From: Heterobilharzia americana
Taxonomy: Eukaryota > Platyhelminthes > Trematoda > Strigeidida > Schistosomatidae
Direction of reading: 5' to 3'
NCBI GenBank assembly: GCA_944470555.2
Contig: OX104132.1
Span: 10,053,755-10,117,754, forward strand
Length of the DNA stretch: 64,000 nt
Shown piece by piece: positions 25,336 through 37,800 of this stretch. The position numbers were made by a program, and so were the translations under genes. Below the pieces are notes generated by a model, which ran no database searches, had not been told where the DNA came from, and saw nothing but the letters and a program-made list of their open reading frames with translations. The first letter of the stretch is position 1. Each line of letters opens with the position of its first letter.

Positions 25336-26718
25336 GTGCAAGGAACCTTCCAAATCAAGTTAAAAGCCTTCAAGGAAGCTGGTGATAGACCTCAATTCAA
25401 GTACAACACTCGGAAACTGAAGGACGAAACTACAAAGGAGATCTTCAAGGCAGCCATCAAGACAAAATGGGAGACATCGAGGAACATCTGTGAAAAAACC
25501 TGTGTGGAAGAACACTGGAAGTCTTTGAAAGCTATGTGGAAAGAAACCTGCACAACAGTATTAGGAAGGAAGAAGAAAGAAGACAAGGAATGGATCTCGA
25601 CGGATACCTGGAAGCTGATAGAGGAGAGGAGGATGGTGAAGCAGAAGATAAACCAGTGCAAGGATGCGCAACGACAAGAGGAACTGAGCACAATGTATAA
25701 AGCACTGGACAAAGAAGTGAAGAAGAGTGCACGCAAAGACAAAAGACACTTCTACGAAACACTGGCAAGTGAAGCAGAACAGGCTGCAGGTAAGAGAGAC
25801 CTGACGACATTGTATCAAATAACCAGGTTGCTATCAGGGAAGAGACCAACACAGATGAAACCAATAAAAGATGAAGAAGGAAATTTAATTACAAAAGAAG
25901 AGAAACAGAGGAAACGATGGGCCGACCACTTCAAGAAGCTCTTGAATCGACCACCACCTGCACTTCGTCCAGAAATACCACCTGCAGCCGCTGAATTACA
26001 AGTGAACATTAAACCTCCAACGAAAATGGAAGTCCTGAACGCCATAAAGCTACTGAAATGCGGGAAAGCAGCAGGACCAGATGGAATACCGCCAGAAGCA
26101 CTGAAAACAGATGCAGAGACAACAGCGGACATGCTCACACCACTATTGCAGAAGGTGTGGAAGGAAGAGAAGGTACCTGACGACTGGAAGAAGGGTTACC
26201 TTGTCAAACTGCCGAAGAAGGGAGACCTGAGTGCTTGCAAGAACTGGCGCGGAATCACTCTCCTGTCCACCCCAAGTAAAATATTAAGCCGCATCATCCT
26301 AGAGAGGCTTAAAGACGCACTGGATTCAAAACTGCGACCGGAACAGGCAGGCTTCAGGAAGTACAAATCATGTGCAGACCAAATTGCAACGCTTCGCATC
26401 ATCATAGAACAGAGCATAGAATGGCAATCAGCTCTCTACCTCAACTTCATCGACTTCGAGAAGGCCTTTGACAGCGTCGACCGAGAAGTAATTTGGAAAC
26501 TGCTTCAATACTACGGAGTACCGCAAACCTTTATCAGCCTCATTCAACAACTATATGAAGACACCACATGCCAGCCAAGTAATTCACAATGGGAAGCTCA
26601 GCTCAGTGATGCCTCTGGAGTGGAAGTGAAGACAGGAGTGAAACAAGATTGCCTACTATCACCCATGATATTCCTGATTGTTGTCGACTCGACTGGATCA
26701 TGCAGCAAACAGTGGTGA
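25336..26718 (+). pseudogene. RTE reverse transcriptase, main part (copy 1)
   Basis: This 460-codon frame starts in the linker after the endonuclease, with many basic residues up to about residue 190. It continues with KCGKAAGPDGIPPEALK, then DDWKKGYLVKLPKKGDLSAC, NWRGITLLSTPSKILSRI, EQAGFRKYKSCADQIATLR, and palm motif A FIDFEKAFDSVDREVIW. It ends with GVKQDCLLSPMIFLIVVD (motif B). Directly after VVD a 5-bp direct duplication (tcgactcgac near 26,685-26,695) shifts the frame and produces a stop at 26,716. The catalytic motif C is in the next frame. Confidence 0.9.
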
Positions 26719-26721
26719 GCT

Positions 26722-27372
26722 GTGAGAAGAGGGGGATACACTGGCTGGACCGGCGAAATGAACCTAGAAGACTTGGATTTCGCCACCGATGACTTGTGCC
26801 TGATGTCACATAAACTTGAAGATCTACAGGTGAAAACTAACAAGTTGATAGAAGAGGCAGAGAAGACGGGACTTCAGGTGAATATAGAGAAGACAGAAGT
26901 GATGAAGATACCGCACCACCACCAACAACAACAAACTCCAATCACCGACAACGGGAGAAACTTGAAGGAAGCAACCTCCTTCACCTATCTAGGAAGCACT
27001 GTTTCAACTACAGGCGGGACGGACGAGGACGTCAAAGTCAGAATCGGAAAAGCAAGACAGGCGTTCATTGGCCTGAAACCAGTGTGGAGATCTTCTGCAC
27101 TCAGCATGTGGAACAAGATACGGATTTTCAACACCAACGTCAAGTCAGTGCTCTTGTATGGTTCAGAGACTTGGCGCGTCACGAAAGGGATTTCCAATAA
27201 ACTACAGACATTCATCAACAACTGCTTACACTCGCTGCTGATGATCAGATGGCCAGAAAAAATAAGCAACAAGGAACTCTGGGAACGAACCAACGAAGCA
27301 AGAACCTATCACGCAACAAATATGCAGGAGGAAGTGGAGATGGATTGGCCATGCACTGAGAAGGCCGACTGA
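26722..27372 (+). pseudogene. RTE reverse transcriptase, motif C and C-terminal domain (copy 1)
   Basis: The frame holds DLDFATDDLCLMSHKLEDL at 26,770-26,830, where related copies have an FADD box; here a Thr codon is inserted (26,785-26,787), which should disrupt the active site. It continues with TGLQVNIEKTEVM, TSFTYLGSTVSTTGG, LLYGSETWRVTKG and NKLQTFINNCL, the C-terminal blocks typical of this LINE family. It ends 0.2 kb before the TAA tail. Confidence 0.9.
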
Positions 27373-27588
27373 GGACATCACGCGTCAGGCCCTCGAGTGG
27401 AATCCCCATGGGAAGCGACGAGTTGGACGTCCGAGGGTGACATGGAGGAGGTCGTGCGAGCAGGAAATGAGAGCTTGTGGGCTGTCGTGGGACCAGGTTC
27501 AAAAGATCTCAGAGAACAGAGGTCACTGGAGGCGTGCTACTGAAGCCCTATGTTCCACTAGGAACCCAAGGGACTAATAATAATAATA

Positions 27589-27601
27589 ATACAACACTGA
27601 A
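27589..27601 (+). repeat. Target-site duplication, 3' copy
   Basis: Exact repeat of atacaacactgaa from 24,339-24,351, placed directly after the TAA tail. The first two bases could also be counted as tail. Confidence 0.9.
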
Positions 27602-29069
27602 CAGAGTAAAAGAAAGGTGTGATAAAAAGGTGTTCTTTTGGCAATTCTAATTTTCTGTATACAACCACCGTTATCTTTCTACTTTCATCCCCGACTGAGA
27701 TTTTCCTCTCCTCCGTAATCGCTGGTGTGCGAGGCTAAAGACGTAGCTTTATTCTTGGTTTTCCCCTTGTTGTTTTTGAACGTTTTCCATACTTTATTTA
27801 GAAAGGCTGATTTGTTTTGTGTAGTGAAGACTAGCTTCTTAAGACCGTTTGTATGGAGTTCAAGCAGCTTCCTGCATTCTGGGCAGAGGTACCAGAACTA
27901 TTTACATAGTTGTTTTTTCATGAATTTATGGTACTGTTAAGGTGTTTTCGGCATCAGCTGCAATGCAGTTATCGTTGATATAAGTTGCAGGCATATTCAT
28001 CATCCATGACAGATATCACTTGAACCCAGATACTGCAATTATCAGATGTTAGAGTGTCATTTGTCTTCCTTGAGGTCGGTTTTGCAGTTCGTGAAAAACT
28101 ACTTGGAGTTGATCTCTTATTCTGGCGCTTGCCATGCCATTTCCTCTCACTCTAGGCAGTTAGCGTGGCATAATTCCCAACACGTCCGGGACCGCTCTAC
28201 CTCCATTTAGCTAAAGCAATAGTCAAGAGTGTTGTCATAAGCGACATTTCTCTTCTACTGTAGGATCTCGTTATCCATGTCACTACCTAGAAAGGAAAAC
28301 AATTTTATGGTGGCTAACCTCCAGACAATTGTCATTGGGTCCCCCTGCACTCGGTCAACAAGCTTAACGGTGAGCTGCAGTAGAATAATGTCGAAAGACA
28401 ATCGAAGGTTAAAGTGGCTGAACACTTGAGACAACCAAAAACTACTATCAGGAGGTAGATTACTGGGTCCGAAGATATGATATCGCTGGCTTTTCCATTT
28501 TGGAGGCACGCTGACAACCACGCGGCTATCTAGCATGTACAACTATACCAGTGTTGCTAAAGCCTGGTTCTTATAAGTGGAATATTCCAACCGCGGATTT
28601 CCGAGTGTAAAGAAATCCCAATTAAGAGTAAGACGAACTACTCACGATATTATTTGAAGCACGTGTGCAGGATTCCAAGAGTTGGCAGAAAGGAAACAGC
28701 CACATTTGCGGGGTGGGGATATAAACTATACATCCAGCCAAAAAAGTATGAACAGTGATGAGACTGGATTATGGCGCTTTCAGTTAAGTCTATAATGTTC
28801 TGTGTTAGTATTCATTGAAATCAGTTGGTTCAGGTAAACATTTCGACTGCTGAAATGCAAAAGACATCCAAAACGTCTTTTCATATCTGTCCATACATAA
28901 ATAAGCTAGTCTTTCACAGTCATATTACCACAAAGCTATTTTCGGTGAAGTTTTAAACTCATTCAAGTCATCTCCAAAGCTCTTATAATTCATCATGCAA
29001 AGTTAGAAATGTCTGACAGGAATCATTGAGAATTTGCTCGTTTTGGTATTGTATCCACCATGCAGACTG

Positions 29070-29113
<44 letters not shown>

Positions 29114-30861
29114 CTTATCGTGAACAATCTACTTGTTTGTTCGTTGTTTCACACTCGTGAGTTTTACAGAAGTATAATTTATTAAAACTCGGCAAAATAT
29201 TGACACCAATCGAATCGTCATACAACTTAATTAACCACGCTGTTAATTCGAAAAGAAAGAGGAAGGAGGAGAAAAGGAAATTCGTCATACAATCAGTTTA
29301 ATAAGAGAAATACAAAAAGAGTCTTCAGTGTAACTGTACTACCTTTCAAAGATAAAAGACCTAGTATAAGTGTGAAGTAATCCCTATTGATTTTGATCCT
29401 AAATGGTACAGAATATCATCTTGAGCTATTGAGTTACATAGTCCCTTGAATATCAATCTAAGAATCTTCAGATGACAACAGATGCCTATTCAACATGCGT
29501 ATTGTAAATCTGTCAGCACTATTTCATGCCCTGATGGAATCCCTACTCCTTTCAACCAATTTTATGCAGAGTAGACAGTGAATAGTATAACACCTCTAGA
29601 ATGCAACTTCAATCCATTGAAGCCCAAGTTTCCAGATAAATTCAACCACAGATTTAGAATTACTATCAGGTCTAAATCAATACATTGAAACCTCGCAGTT
29701 ATTTAAATAGACCTTTCTTCAGAGATAGTATTTATCAAACACACAAGATAGTCGTACATTTTCGATTTGAAGAAGCTAAGTCCCATGATATTTTATAACT
29801 AGTTTGATATCATGACAACGTCAAACATCACGACTTTGATAAACATTGAGGTGATCTGGTTTTCAATATATAATTGGAAATCGTATCAGTCATATCTTCA
29901 TGAACACTCCTACAGATATCCAGAAGCGAAAATTACTTTTTAAAAAACAGCGAAGTATTCATAGTTTGAACGAAATCCAGGATGCTGTGTTCACGTGTCA
30001 CCTTCTCCTATATTCTGTAAAACCTGTGAAGTATGAAAGTAGTGGGTATTTTCAAAGCGACTAATTGAAGATCAGTGACCTGACGATTATCATATGCATT
30101 AGGTAGGCTCTTATCACAGATAAGAGCAAAGACGACTTCATTTTAGAATGATGAAATATACCCCACTAATCTCTAAAGTTTTGTTTCCGTCTAGACTTCA
30201 AATTGCAGCTACTAGGTTCTACGGTGTTTGTTAATGCGGCTTTTTGTCAAGACCTCATATATAATCCTGTATTCGACAGTTCAACCCATTTGCTTAGGTC
30301 AGCCTGTTCAAGTAGACGACTTGGATAATTATCAAAACGCGTGATGAACTTAATGTATGCTAAAGCGTGAGTAGGGATAAAGCTTTCGCCAAAGCGGAAG
30401 ATAATAACAGTTACTTACTCCATATATCGCGTCCACTGAAATTCTTAAAACTGAACAAAGACATACATTTATCAATAAACATAGTCGAAGTGAACACCTT
30501 CAACTTGAATATAGAAATGAAGCAAGTTTTTATTTATATTGACTTTAGAGATGATGATATAAACAGAGATAATGAACAAAAAAGTGGATTGTATTACCCT
30601 CCAAACTAATCAATGTTTTAACAATATAGTATTGAAGTATGTCAGTTATCTAGGACTTGATATTCCATACATGAATATTAAATAATCTACGATATGAATA
30701 AGATCAATGACGCAGTAGGCGTAGACTAGCAGTGAATATTACATATACTGTATTCATAAACAGACATTACCAATCAACCTACTAGTACAATTAAAACTGA
30801 CAGTATAATTCGAGTAAATAAATATATTTACAAATTAATCATATATTGAAGATTATATTTA
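27602..30861. other. No recognised gene; 3' flank of bystin
   Basis: Short open stretches (27,725-27,940 plus; 28,255-28,542 minus; 30,367-30,609 plus) have no motif that I recognise. A dinucleotide microsatellite lies at 29,072-29,109. The 3' UTR and polyadenylation site of bystin should fall just below 30,862; several A/T-rich words are present, so I do not pick one. Confidence 0.5.
29072..29109. repeat. (AT)n microsatellite
   Basis: An uninterrupted run of AT dinucleotides about 38 bp long. Confidence 0.95.
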
Positions 30862-31069
30862 TCATTTATTTGGAATAGTTCCCAAGAAACTTCGAATTTC
30901 TTGAGTTATTTGTGGATGTTCATGACGTCGACACAATTTCAATAACTTTTCACGTTCATCTGATCCAATACAGTGACGATAGAACTCTAAAAATACTAAA
31001 AGACTCTTGAACCAGGTAAGTGGCATACGTTTCTCATCTGTAAAGTATGCAGTACAATCTTTATCGAAA
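30862..31069 (-). CDS. BYSL: Bystin coding exon 8, C-terminus and stop
   Basis: 208 nt. It completes the split Ser codon and then reads FDKDCTAYFTDEKRMPLTWF, followed by the helical C-terminus ending GTIPNK and TGA at 30,862. The acceptor is tttttcag. The preceding 5.5-kb intron carries a MITE, a truncated RTE copy and a tRNA-like SINE piece. Confidence 0.95.
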
Positions 31070-34000
31070 CTGAAAAACAATTGAAAATATATATAAATGA
31101 AATACATTTGGAAAGACAACTAACAAACAAATAACTTTAAAATCTACATTGATTAACTACTGGTAGCATTTTCTAGTCCAGTGTGTTGACCGAATTCTAT
31201 CGATCATTTTCGCAATGAAGCCATGAAGCCAATGAAGGCCCATCATTACAGTGCACTTTGATGAATGTTAGTTGGTTGGAACCAATCAACAAGAAGCCTA
31301 TGATCTAGATTACATGCTTCTTCTTAGCAGTCACCAATAGGGCAACCCAAATAACTCAGTGATAAAGTCGTTGACTATAATACTGGGGGGAAATCAGTTC
31401 CTTCAAGGTTGCAGATATACTTTGCTAACAAGTGTCAACAATCGTAAAACCTGCTGATTGCTTTCAACCAACTAACATATTTTACAATCTGTTCTATAGA
31501 AAAGTTGGACAGTGTCTAAAAGTGAACATGTATTTTGTTCTAAAATCTCCTAATTGTCCAATAAACCTTGAACTTAAAGCTCAAACAAAAACATAATACC
31601 ACTGTCCCATGACAATAGGACAGAGATAGTGTACACGTATACATGTTACAATGAAATGAGTAGAAATCACATAAACAAAAGATAAGAATATTCACTCTAT
31701 CTACAACTTTCTTAAAAATGTACAGTTAATTTAAGTAGACAATCACATTAACAATTAAGGGCATAATATGTAAATAGTAACATGTTCATCATCAATTAGT
31801 TTGCTTTGAAAAACACAAGTTGATTAGTTAGTTAGTTAGCTCATTTCTAATACTTTCATCGCATAGGAGACGAGCTAAATACGATATCGTAGAGTTTTTA
31901 TATTTCGTAGTACATGCATAAAGTCTTATGTACTTGCTCCTTGTCTTTCCTAGTGACCGACACGCAGAGAGCTTTAAGTGAAGAGGATGCTGGTCATCCA
32001 ATAAAATAACTTCTACCAGTTATTTACATGGGTTAAAATGTTTGTCCATAACTGTTTTAACTAGAAGGTTTAGAGGTACACCGGTAGTTCTATGCAATAT
32101 AGCATAGTTTTTATTCAGTAACCCGGGAACAATTAAGCATATGACTGTTCATGAAGTACCATCGTCCAACAGTAGGTAGGAAATCATCCAGTTTGGAACA
32201 ATCTGTTGAAGAGGAGACAAGTCAGGTATAGAAACTGTTAGGTCATCATACCAGCTGAAGATGGTAAATCAGGTAGAAAGATTGAGAAATGACAGGGGGA
32301 AAGAACGGCTCTTTGGGGAACGTCAGTCACTGTAAGCAATGAGGTGGAGCGCTCCCCTTTCATAAAAATAGGAATGCAGCCAGCCTATTATCCAGGAATC
32401 AGTATTAGTCCCGTGTAGCTTGTCCAGTAAAAGAGGTCTTGGGACACAATTGAATGCCGAACTAGTCTAAAAAGGCACACCTGACACATTACTTGGCATT
32501 TTTATCAAGATTATAAACAATATTGTGATACAAGAGAATGATACTAAGTAGAATGAAAGTAACATTCACTGTAATACATTCTTCCAAAGTAAAACGTCAG
32601 TCCACTAACAAATGCCATGTTAAATTGAACGCAATAAACAAATGAAGGATGATAAGTTAGTACATTACATTACCATATCTGTGGTTAGCAGTTTTGTCTA
32701 AAAACTACCTAATGCTCTTGAGAAATGTAATCAATTGTTACACTGTCGTCATTCTCCAGTCAGACAAAAGTTTTCGTGTGGTTATAACGGAAAACGACTA
32801 TTAAACAGACCAAGTTAGTTCAGCTCTGGAATAAAATCGTCTATATTCCATACTAATCATCCAAACAATGACATGATTCAGTTAACAGAAGGATGAATTA
32901 CAAAAGAATTAAACAAGATTATGAAGAAATTAATTGACAATAGTATCTACAGTGAAGTGAAGCCTCGAGCATCTGGACTTCCCTATTTACATAGCTAACC
33001 GAAGATATGCAAATCTGATGTTCCCATGAGACGAATTTTATCCGCTGTCAATTCATCCTTTCAGAAACTCACATGATGATTAGCGAAACAGTCAAACTGA
33101 TTTGTGCTAGCCCTAAATGTCAATAGTCTAGAAGATATCTTTCAATTTGCCCTTTGACTGATGACAATTGTTTGAAGGAAACCACCAGTAATAGTTTGAG
33201 TGATTTCGTGGTAAGGTCTCCCGAAGCAGTACCGTGTATCATGGATTTGAATCTATCAGAAGAATCACAACAACCAAGAAACCTAGATCCAGGAGTTAGT
33301 GTCGATTCTTTTCAAACAACTAACTGGTATCATTTGTTGTTCAGAAAAAAAAATGTATATTTATCATAAGTACTTCATTTCCTTTCCTCAAGACAAAATT
33401 ATGTATTTCAAGTTTTTAAATTATTCTCCGTTGCACGATTATCACTCATACATATATGGGGATGAATTAAACTGTTTATCATTTAACAAGGATAGTTATA
33501 ACGTGTATTGTACTCTATCTTTTCGAGGTTGATAGGTTAAAGCAAGTTACCAGTGAGTCTGTGCATTGAGAATCGATAAAGATCATAATTGTTCGCATAA
33601 CTGTTAGTCAAATGCGAAGACACAATTATTAGCAGTTTTGAATTACATATTTTTAAATTATAACGATAACATTATTTTGATCTTTCACCTAGTAACATGT
33701 TTGTAGAAACAATTCAAGGTGTCCAATTATGTTGAGATGGTTTTGTCTGAATAATAGTTAAATTTAGTGTTATTGCTTGTATTACACCGTCGTTGATTGG
33801 ACAGAATCGATCAGTCTCTGTTGGCATATGGGCTCGTATGCGGATGCCTCGATATTGTCTGTCTTTTAACTATGTATAGTAATGATGGTCAGTGGCTAGC
33901 AATAACACTAAACGTATACCCCGTCGCACAAGAAGTGGCTATCGTCGCTTGGTGGTGTAGTCGGTAACGCCCTGGCAATCAGAGCGACTGTCCGAGTACC

Positions 34001-34760
34001 GGTGTTAACTCTAAAGAAATATTTTGGCAATTAAATATATCGCAAACTACTTGTGATTTGATTAGTGATGAAAGATTGGGGGCAAATTCATTATACTCTC
34101 CTTTCTGCTGAGATAAAGTGTGAGAAATCTATGCCTTAAACTAATTTTTGGTTATTTTCTGGCTTAACTTCCATCTCTGTTCTTTTTAACAATACAAATT
34201 TATCTGAGCAATGTGATGTATTTGCGCAATACATTTCGAACAATCTGATCACACATTTACTTGTCAAGTCTATATATATATATTAAACCGAGGACTGGGA
34301 GGGGGGCATAAATACAACAATTAACACAATGTGTACAAAAACAGTTTGTTATTACACTACATCTACCTTGGTGAACTTTGTTTTCTTACCAAGATTAGGA
34401 CCAACTAAGTCACTTCCTGTTTGTCCTCATCATTCTTAATTTTAATCCCCTATTTGTGTTATTTGTTGCACTTATCCCCCTACCAGTCCTCGGTTTAAGA
34501 TACAAATTTGTACTACTTGCTATTATGAAGTAGTATGATTCAAGGTTTGAAACATTTTCGAGCTTTGTCAGGTGCTAAGGATCAACTACAACAATATCTT
34601 GGTCCAGCTGATTATCGTTTCAGTGCTACCTCCTCGCCTTTTCCCTCATTGAATCATTAGTTTTTTTTTTATTTGCTTTACATATAAAGTACTTTTTCCT
34701 GAACCCTTTCTTATTCATCCTATAACCTGTGCCAGATTTCATGTGTTGGCGCTACTTCTA

Positions 34761-34804
<44 letters not shown>

Positions 34805-37800
34805 CCCTTGGGTTCCTAGTGGAACATAGGGCTTCAGTAGCACGTCTCCAGTGACCTCTGTTTTCTGAGATCTTTTCAACCTGGTTCCACGACAGCCCAC
34901 AAGCTCTCATTTCCTCCTCGCACGACCTCCTCCATGTCACCCTCGACACCGACGTCCAACTCCTCGCTTCCCATGGGGATTCCACTCGAGGGCCTGACGC
35001 GTGATGTCCTCAGTCGGCCTTCTCAGTGCATGGCCAATCCATCTCCACTTCCTCCTGCATATTTGTTGCGTGATAGGTTCTTGCTTCGTTGGTTCGTTCC
35101 CAGAGCTCCTTGTTGCTTATTCTTTCTGGCCATCTGATCTTCAGTAACGAGCCAGAGTAAGCAGTTGTTGATGAATGTCTGTAATTTATTGGAAATCCCT
35201 TTCGTGACGCGCCAAGTCTCTGAGCCATACAAGAGCACTGACTTGACGTTGGTGTTGAAAATCCGTATCTTGTTCCGCATGCTGAGTGCAGAAGATCTCC
35301 ACATTGGTTTCAGGTTAATGAACACCTGTCTTGCTTTTCGATTCTGACTTTGACATCCTCGTCTGCGTCTGTGTCTGTGCCACCTGTAGTTGAAACAGTG
35401 CTTCCTAGATAAGTGAAGGAGGTTACTTCCCTCAAGTTTCTACCGTTGACGGTGATTGGAGTTTGTTGTTGGTGGTGGTGGTGCGGTATCTTCATCACCT
35501 CTGTCTTCTCTATATTCACCTGAAGTCCCGTCTTCTCTGCCTCTTCTGTCAACTTGTTAGTTTTTGCCTGCAGATCTTCAAGTTTATGTGACATCAGGCA
35601 CAAGTCATCGGCGAAATCCAAGTCCTCTAGGTTCTTTTCCGTAGTCCAGTGTATCCCCCTCTTCTCGCTGCCTACTGTTTGCTGCATGATCCAGTCCACC
35701 ACAATCAGGAATATCACGGGGGATAGTAGGCAGCTACTTCTATATAGCTACAGTTAACAACCTGACACAAGTGCATTCATTTCATTGTTTGTGTACAATC
35801 TTGATCACATTTGTTGATGACAGTGTAGTAAATACCTAAATACCTCATGACTCAAAGTTTTCACTTTTATAATTCTTGTTTGTAACTTTATGCTATGGTA
35901 TTGCATTTTACATAAATCTTCAGTTTTTGACTTCATACTTGAAATCTATAGCGGACATAAATTGTACGATGTAATCACAAAACTTTTGCAAAGTATTGAT
36001 ATAGATATCCAAATGAAATAGGATGTTAACATATTCATTTGTTATGAATTGCTTAGAACTGTCAATCAGAGCATTACATTCGTTATCTTATCTTCAAATG
36101 ACTTGTTGATATTCATAGTCTAATCCTACAGAACACTAGACGCCATTGAACTAGGTCAGAGGTAACGACTATAATTGAAACATTGAATGACATGAAAACA
36201 AGTTTTTGAAAGATGAACATACAAATCGATGATGAATTAGAACTAATATGTAATTTATATTTAAAGTCACTATGTAAGTCAACTATCGTATCATTTGTGG
36301 ATCTGTAACTCATCGGCTAAGGAAGTTGACTTTCAATCAGAGGGTCACGGGTTCGAGCACTGCTCCACCTACAGTGGTTTGGGCAGCCAATTAACATGAT
36401 TAACCTTCAACACAAAACCCACTGCTAACTCAGAAAATGTGCACACAAGATTGCTGTGCAATACGAACTATGTGGACTATAACAATAACTAATAGTATAA
36501 ACCAAAATTAGATGAAGTCGGCTTTAAACTCGTAATCCACGTCGTGTAAATAAAAACCAATGAAGACAGACAGATACAGAACAGAAAACAAGTAAACAAC
36601 AAAGAAACATACCTGATAAAATAATCAATAACTTTAAGGACAGCAGCTTCTGGTAAATGATATTTTTTAGTTAAGAATGTTTCAATAACCATTGATCGAG
36701 GTATACTGAATTCTTCTTCTAGTGTTAAAGCTAATGCAACTGCTGCAAATCGTGATTTAAGTGTTGCTCGTTTAATTAGATTAGATAATATTAAACCTTC
36801 AGTTTTTGACATTTCTGACTGTAAGATAGAAAACATAAAGGATAAGCAAATGATGGTAATAATGAGGAGAAATAGAAAAATGACTATTTAACTATGAAGA
36901 ATTTATACTGATATATTATAACTTCATTATGATTTGACTATCATTATTACGAGTGGATGATCAATTCGACTAATAGAGATAACTTGAAACAAATTTAAGA
37001 AATATCTGACTGAGGTTTGTTCATTTTTAAATTATGAAAGAAAAAAAAACATTACAAACTTATCATATACTATCATATATCCTTTCCATTGTATTTCGAC
37101 GTCTTAATCAATTGTGAAGAGTATCAACAAAGTAGAGTATACTGTGGTTATGTGAATGTCTCACATCAATAGTGAAATGCCATACATACACTACAGAGAT
37201 GAATCATTTCAATAGTTACATCATATATATATATATATATAACAAAAGATGTATAACACTGATTCATGCAATCTCAAGTATATGGTTTGAGTAATCCAGA
37301 GAACTGTAGGCATGGTGGAAATTGTATTTCAGCTACATAAAACAACTTTATTTTTTTTGTTGTTGATTATTACTTCTCCTTTAGATTCCAAGTGGAACAT
37401 AGGAGTTCAGTAGCATGTCTCGATTTCACTCTTTTCTTTCCAGTCTTGTCAACTTCACTCCACGACTACCCCCATAAATCTTTCTATTTCTTACATACAC
37501 CATCTACTCCATGTCACCTTTACCACAGAGGCTCAACTCATCCTTTCCACTTTGAGTTCCACTCGAAGACCATCCCTGCAGCGTGATGTCCTTAAACCCT
37601 CTTCTCAGCCTATATCCTACCCAATCCATCTCATTTTTCTTCTGCTGCATATTTGTTGGGTCATAAGGTTCTTGCTTCGTTGACAGCCAGCCAATCAGAG
37701 TTCCTTATTCTTATTATTCTCGCCATCTAATCTCCATCTTCAGTATCAAGTGAGTGTAGGCGGCAACTGTTCATTTATGTCTTCAGGTTGTTCGAAATCC

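Larger units (their letters stand above)
24352..27588 (+). mobile_element. Nearly full-length RTE-clade LINE (SR2-like), copy 1
   Basis: A 3.24-kb element on the plus strand: a short 5' leader, an endonuclease frame (24,549-25,259), an RT frame (25,336-26,718), a C-terminal frame (26,722-27,372), a 3' region and a (TAA)n tail ending at about 27,588. It is bounded by an exact 13-bp target-site duplication. Gene order, size and the TAA tail fit RTE elements such as those known from schistosomes (SR2-type). Three other copies, all on the minus strand, are at 34,764-35,732, 37,365-38,735 and 54,740-58,088. Breaks: a stop after the endonuclease, a 5-bp tcgac duplication near 26,690, and an extra codon in the RT catalytic box. 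It is no longer autonomous. Confidence 0.92.

Noticed and set aside
25392..26138. Several minus-strand open frames of 85-116 codons opposite the RTE reverse transcriptase
   Set aside because: They lie antisense to a recognised RT frame, are Ser/Leu/Phe-rich as expected for a complement of Lys/Glu codons, and carry no motif.
33945..34020. A tRNA-like stretch (ggtggtgtagtcggtaacg)
   Set aside because: The A-box resemblance is fair, but no acceptable B box or cloverleaf could be drawn, so it is not called as a tRNA gene or SINE.
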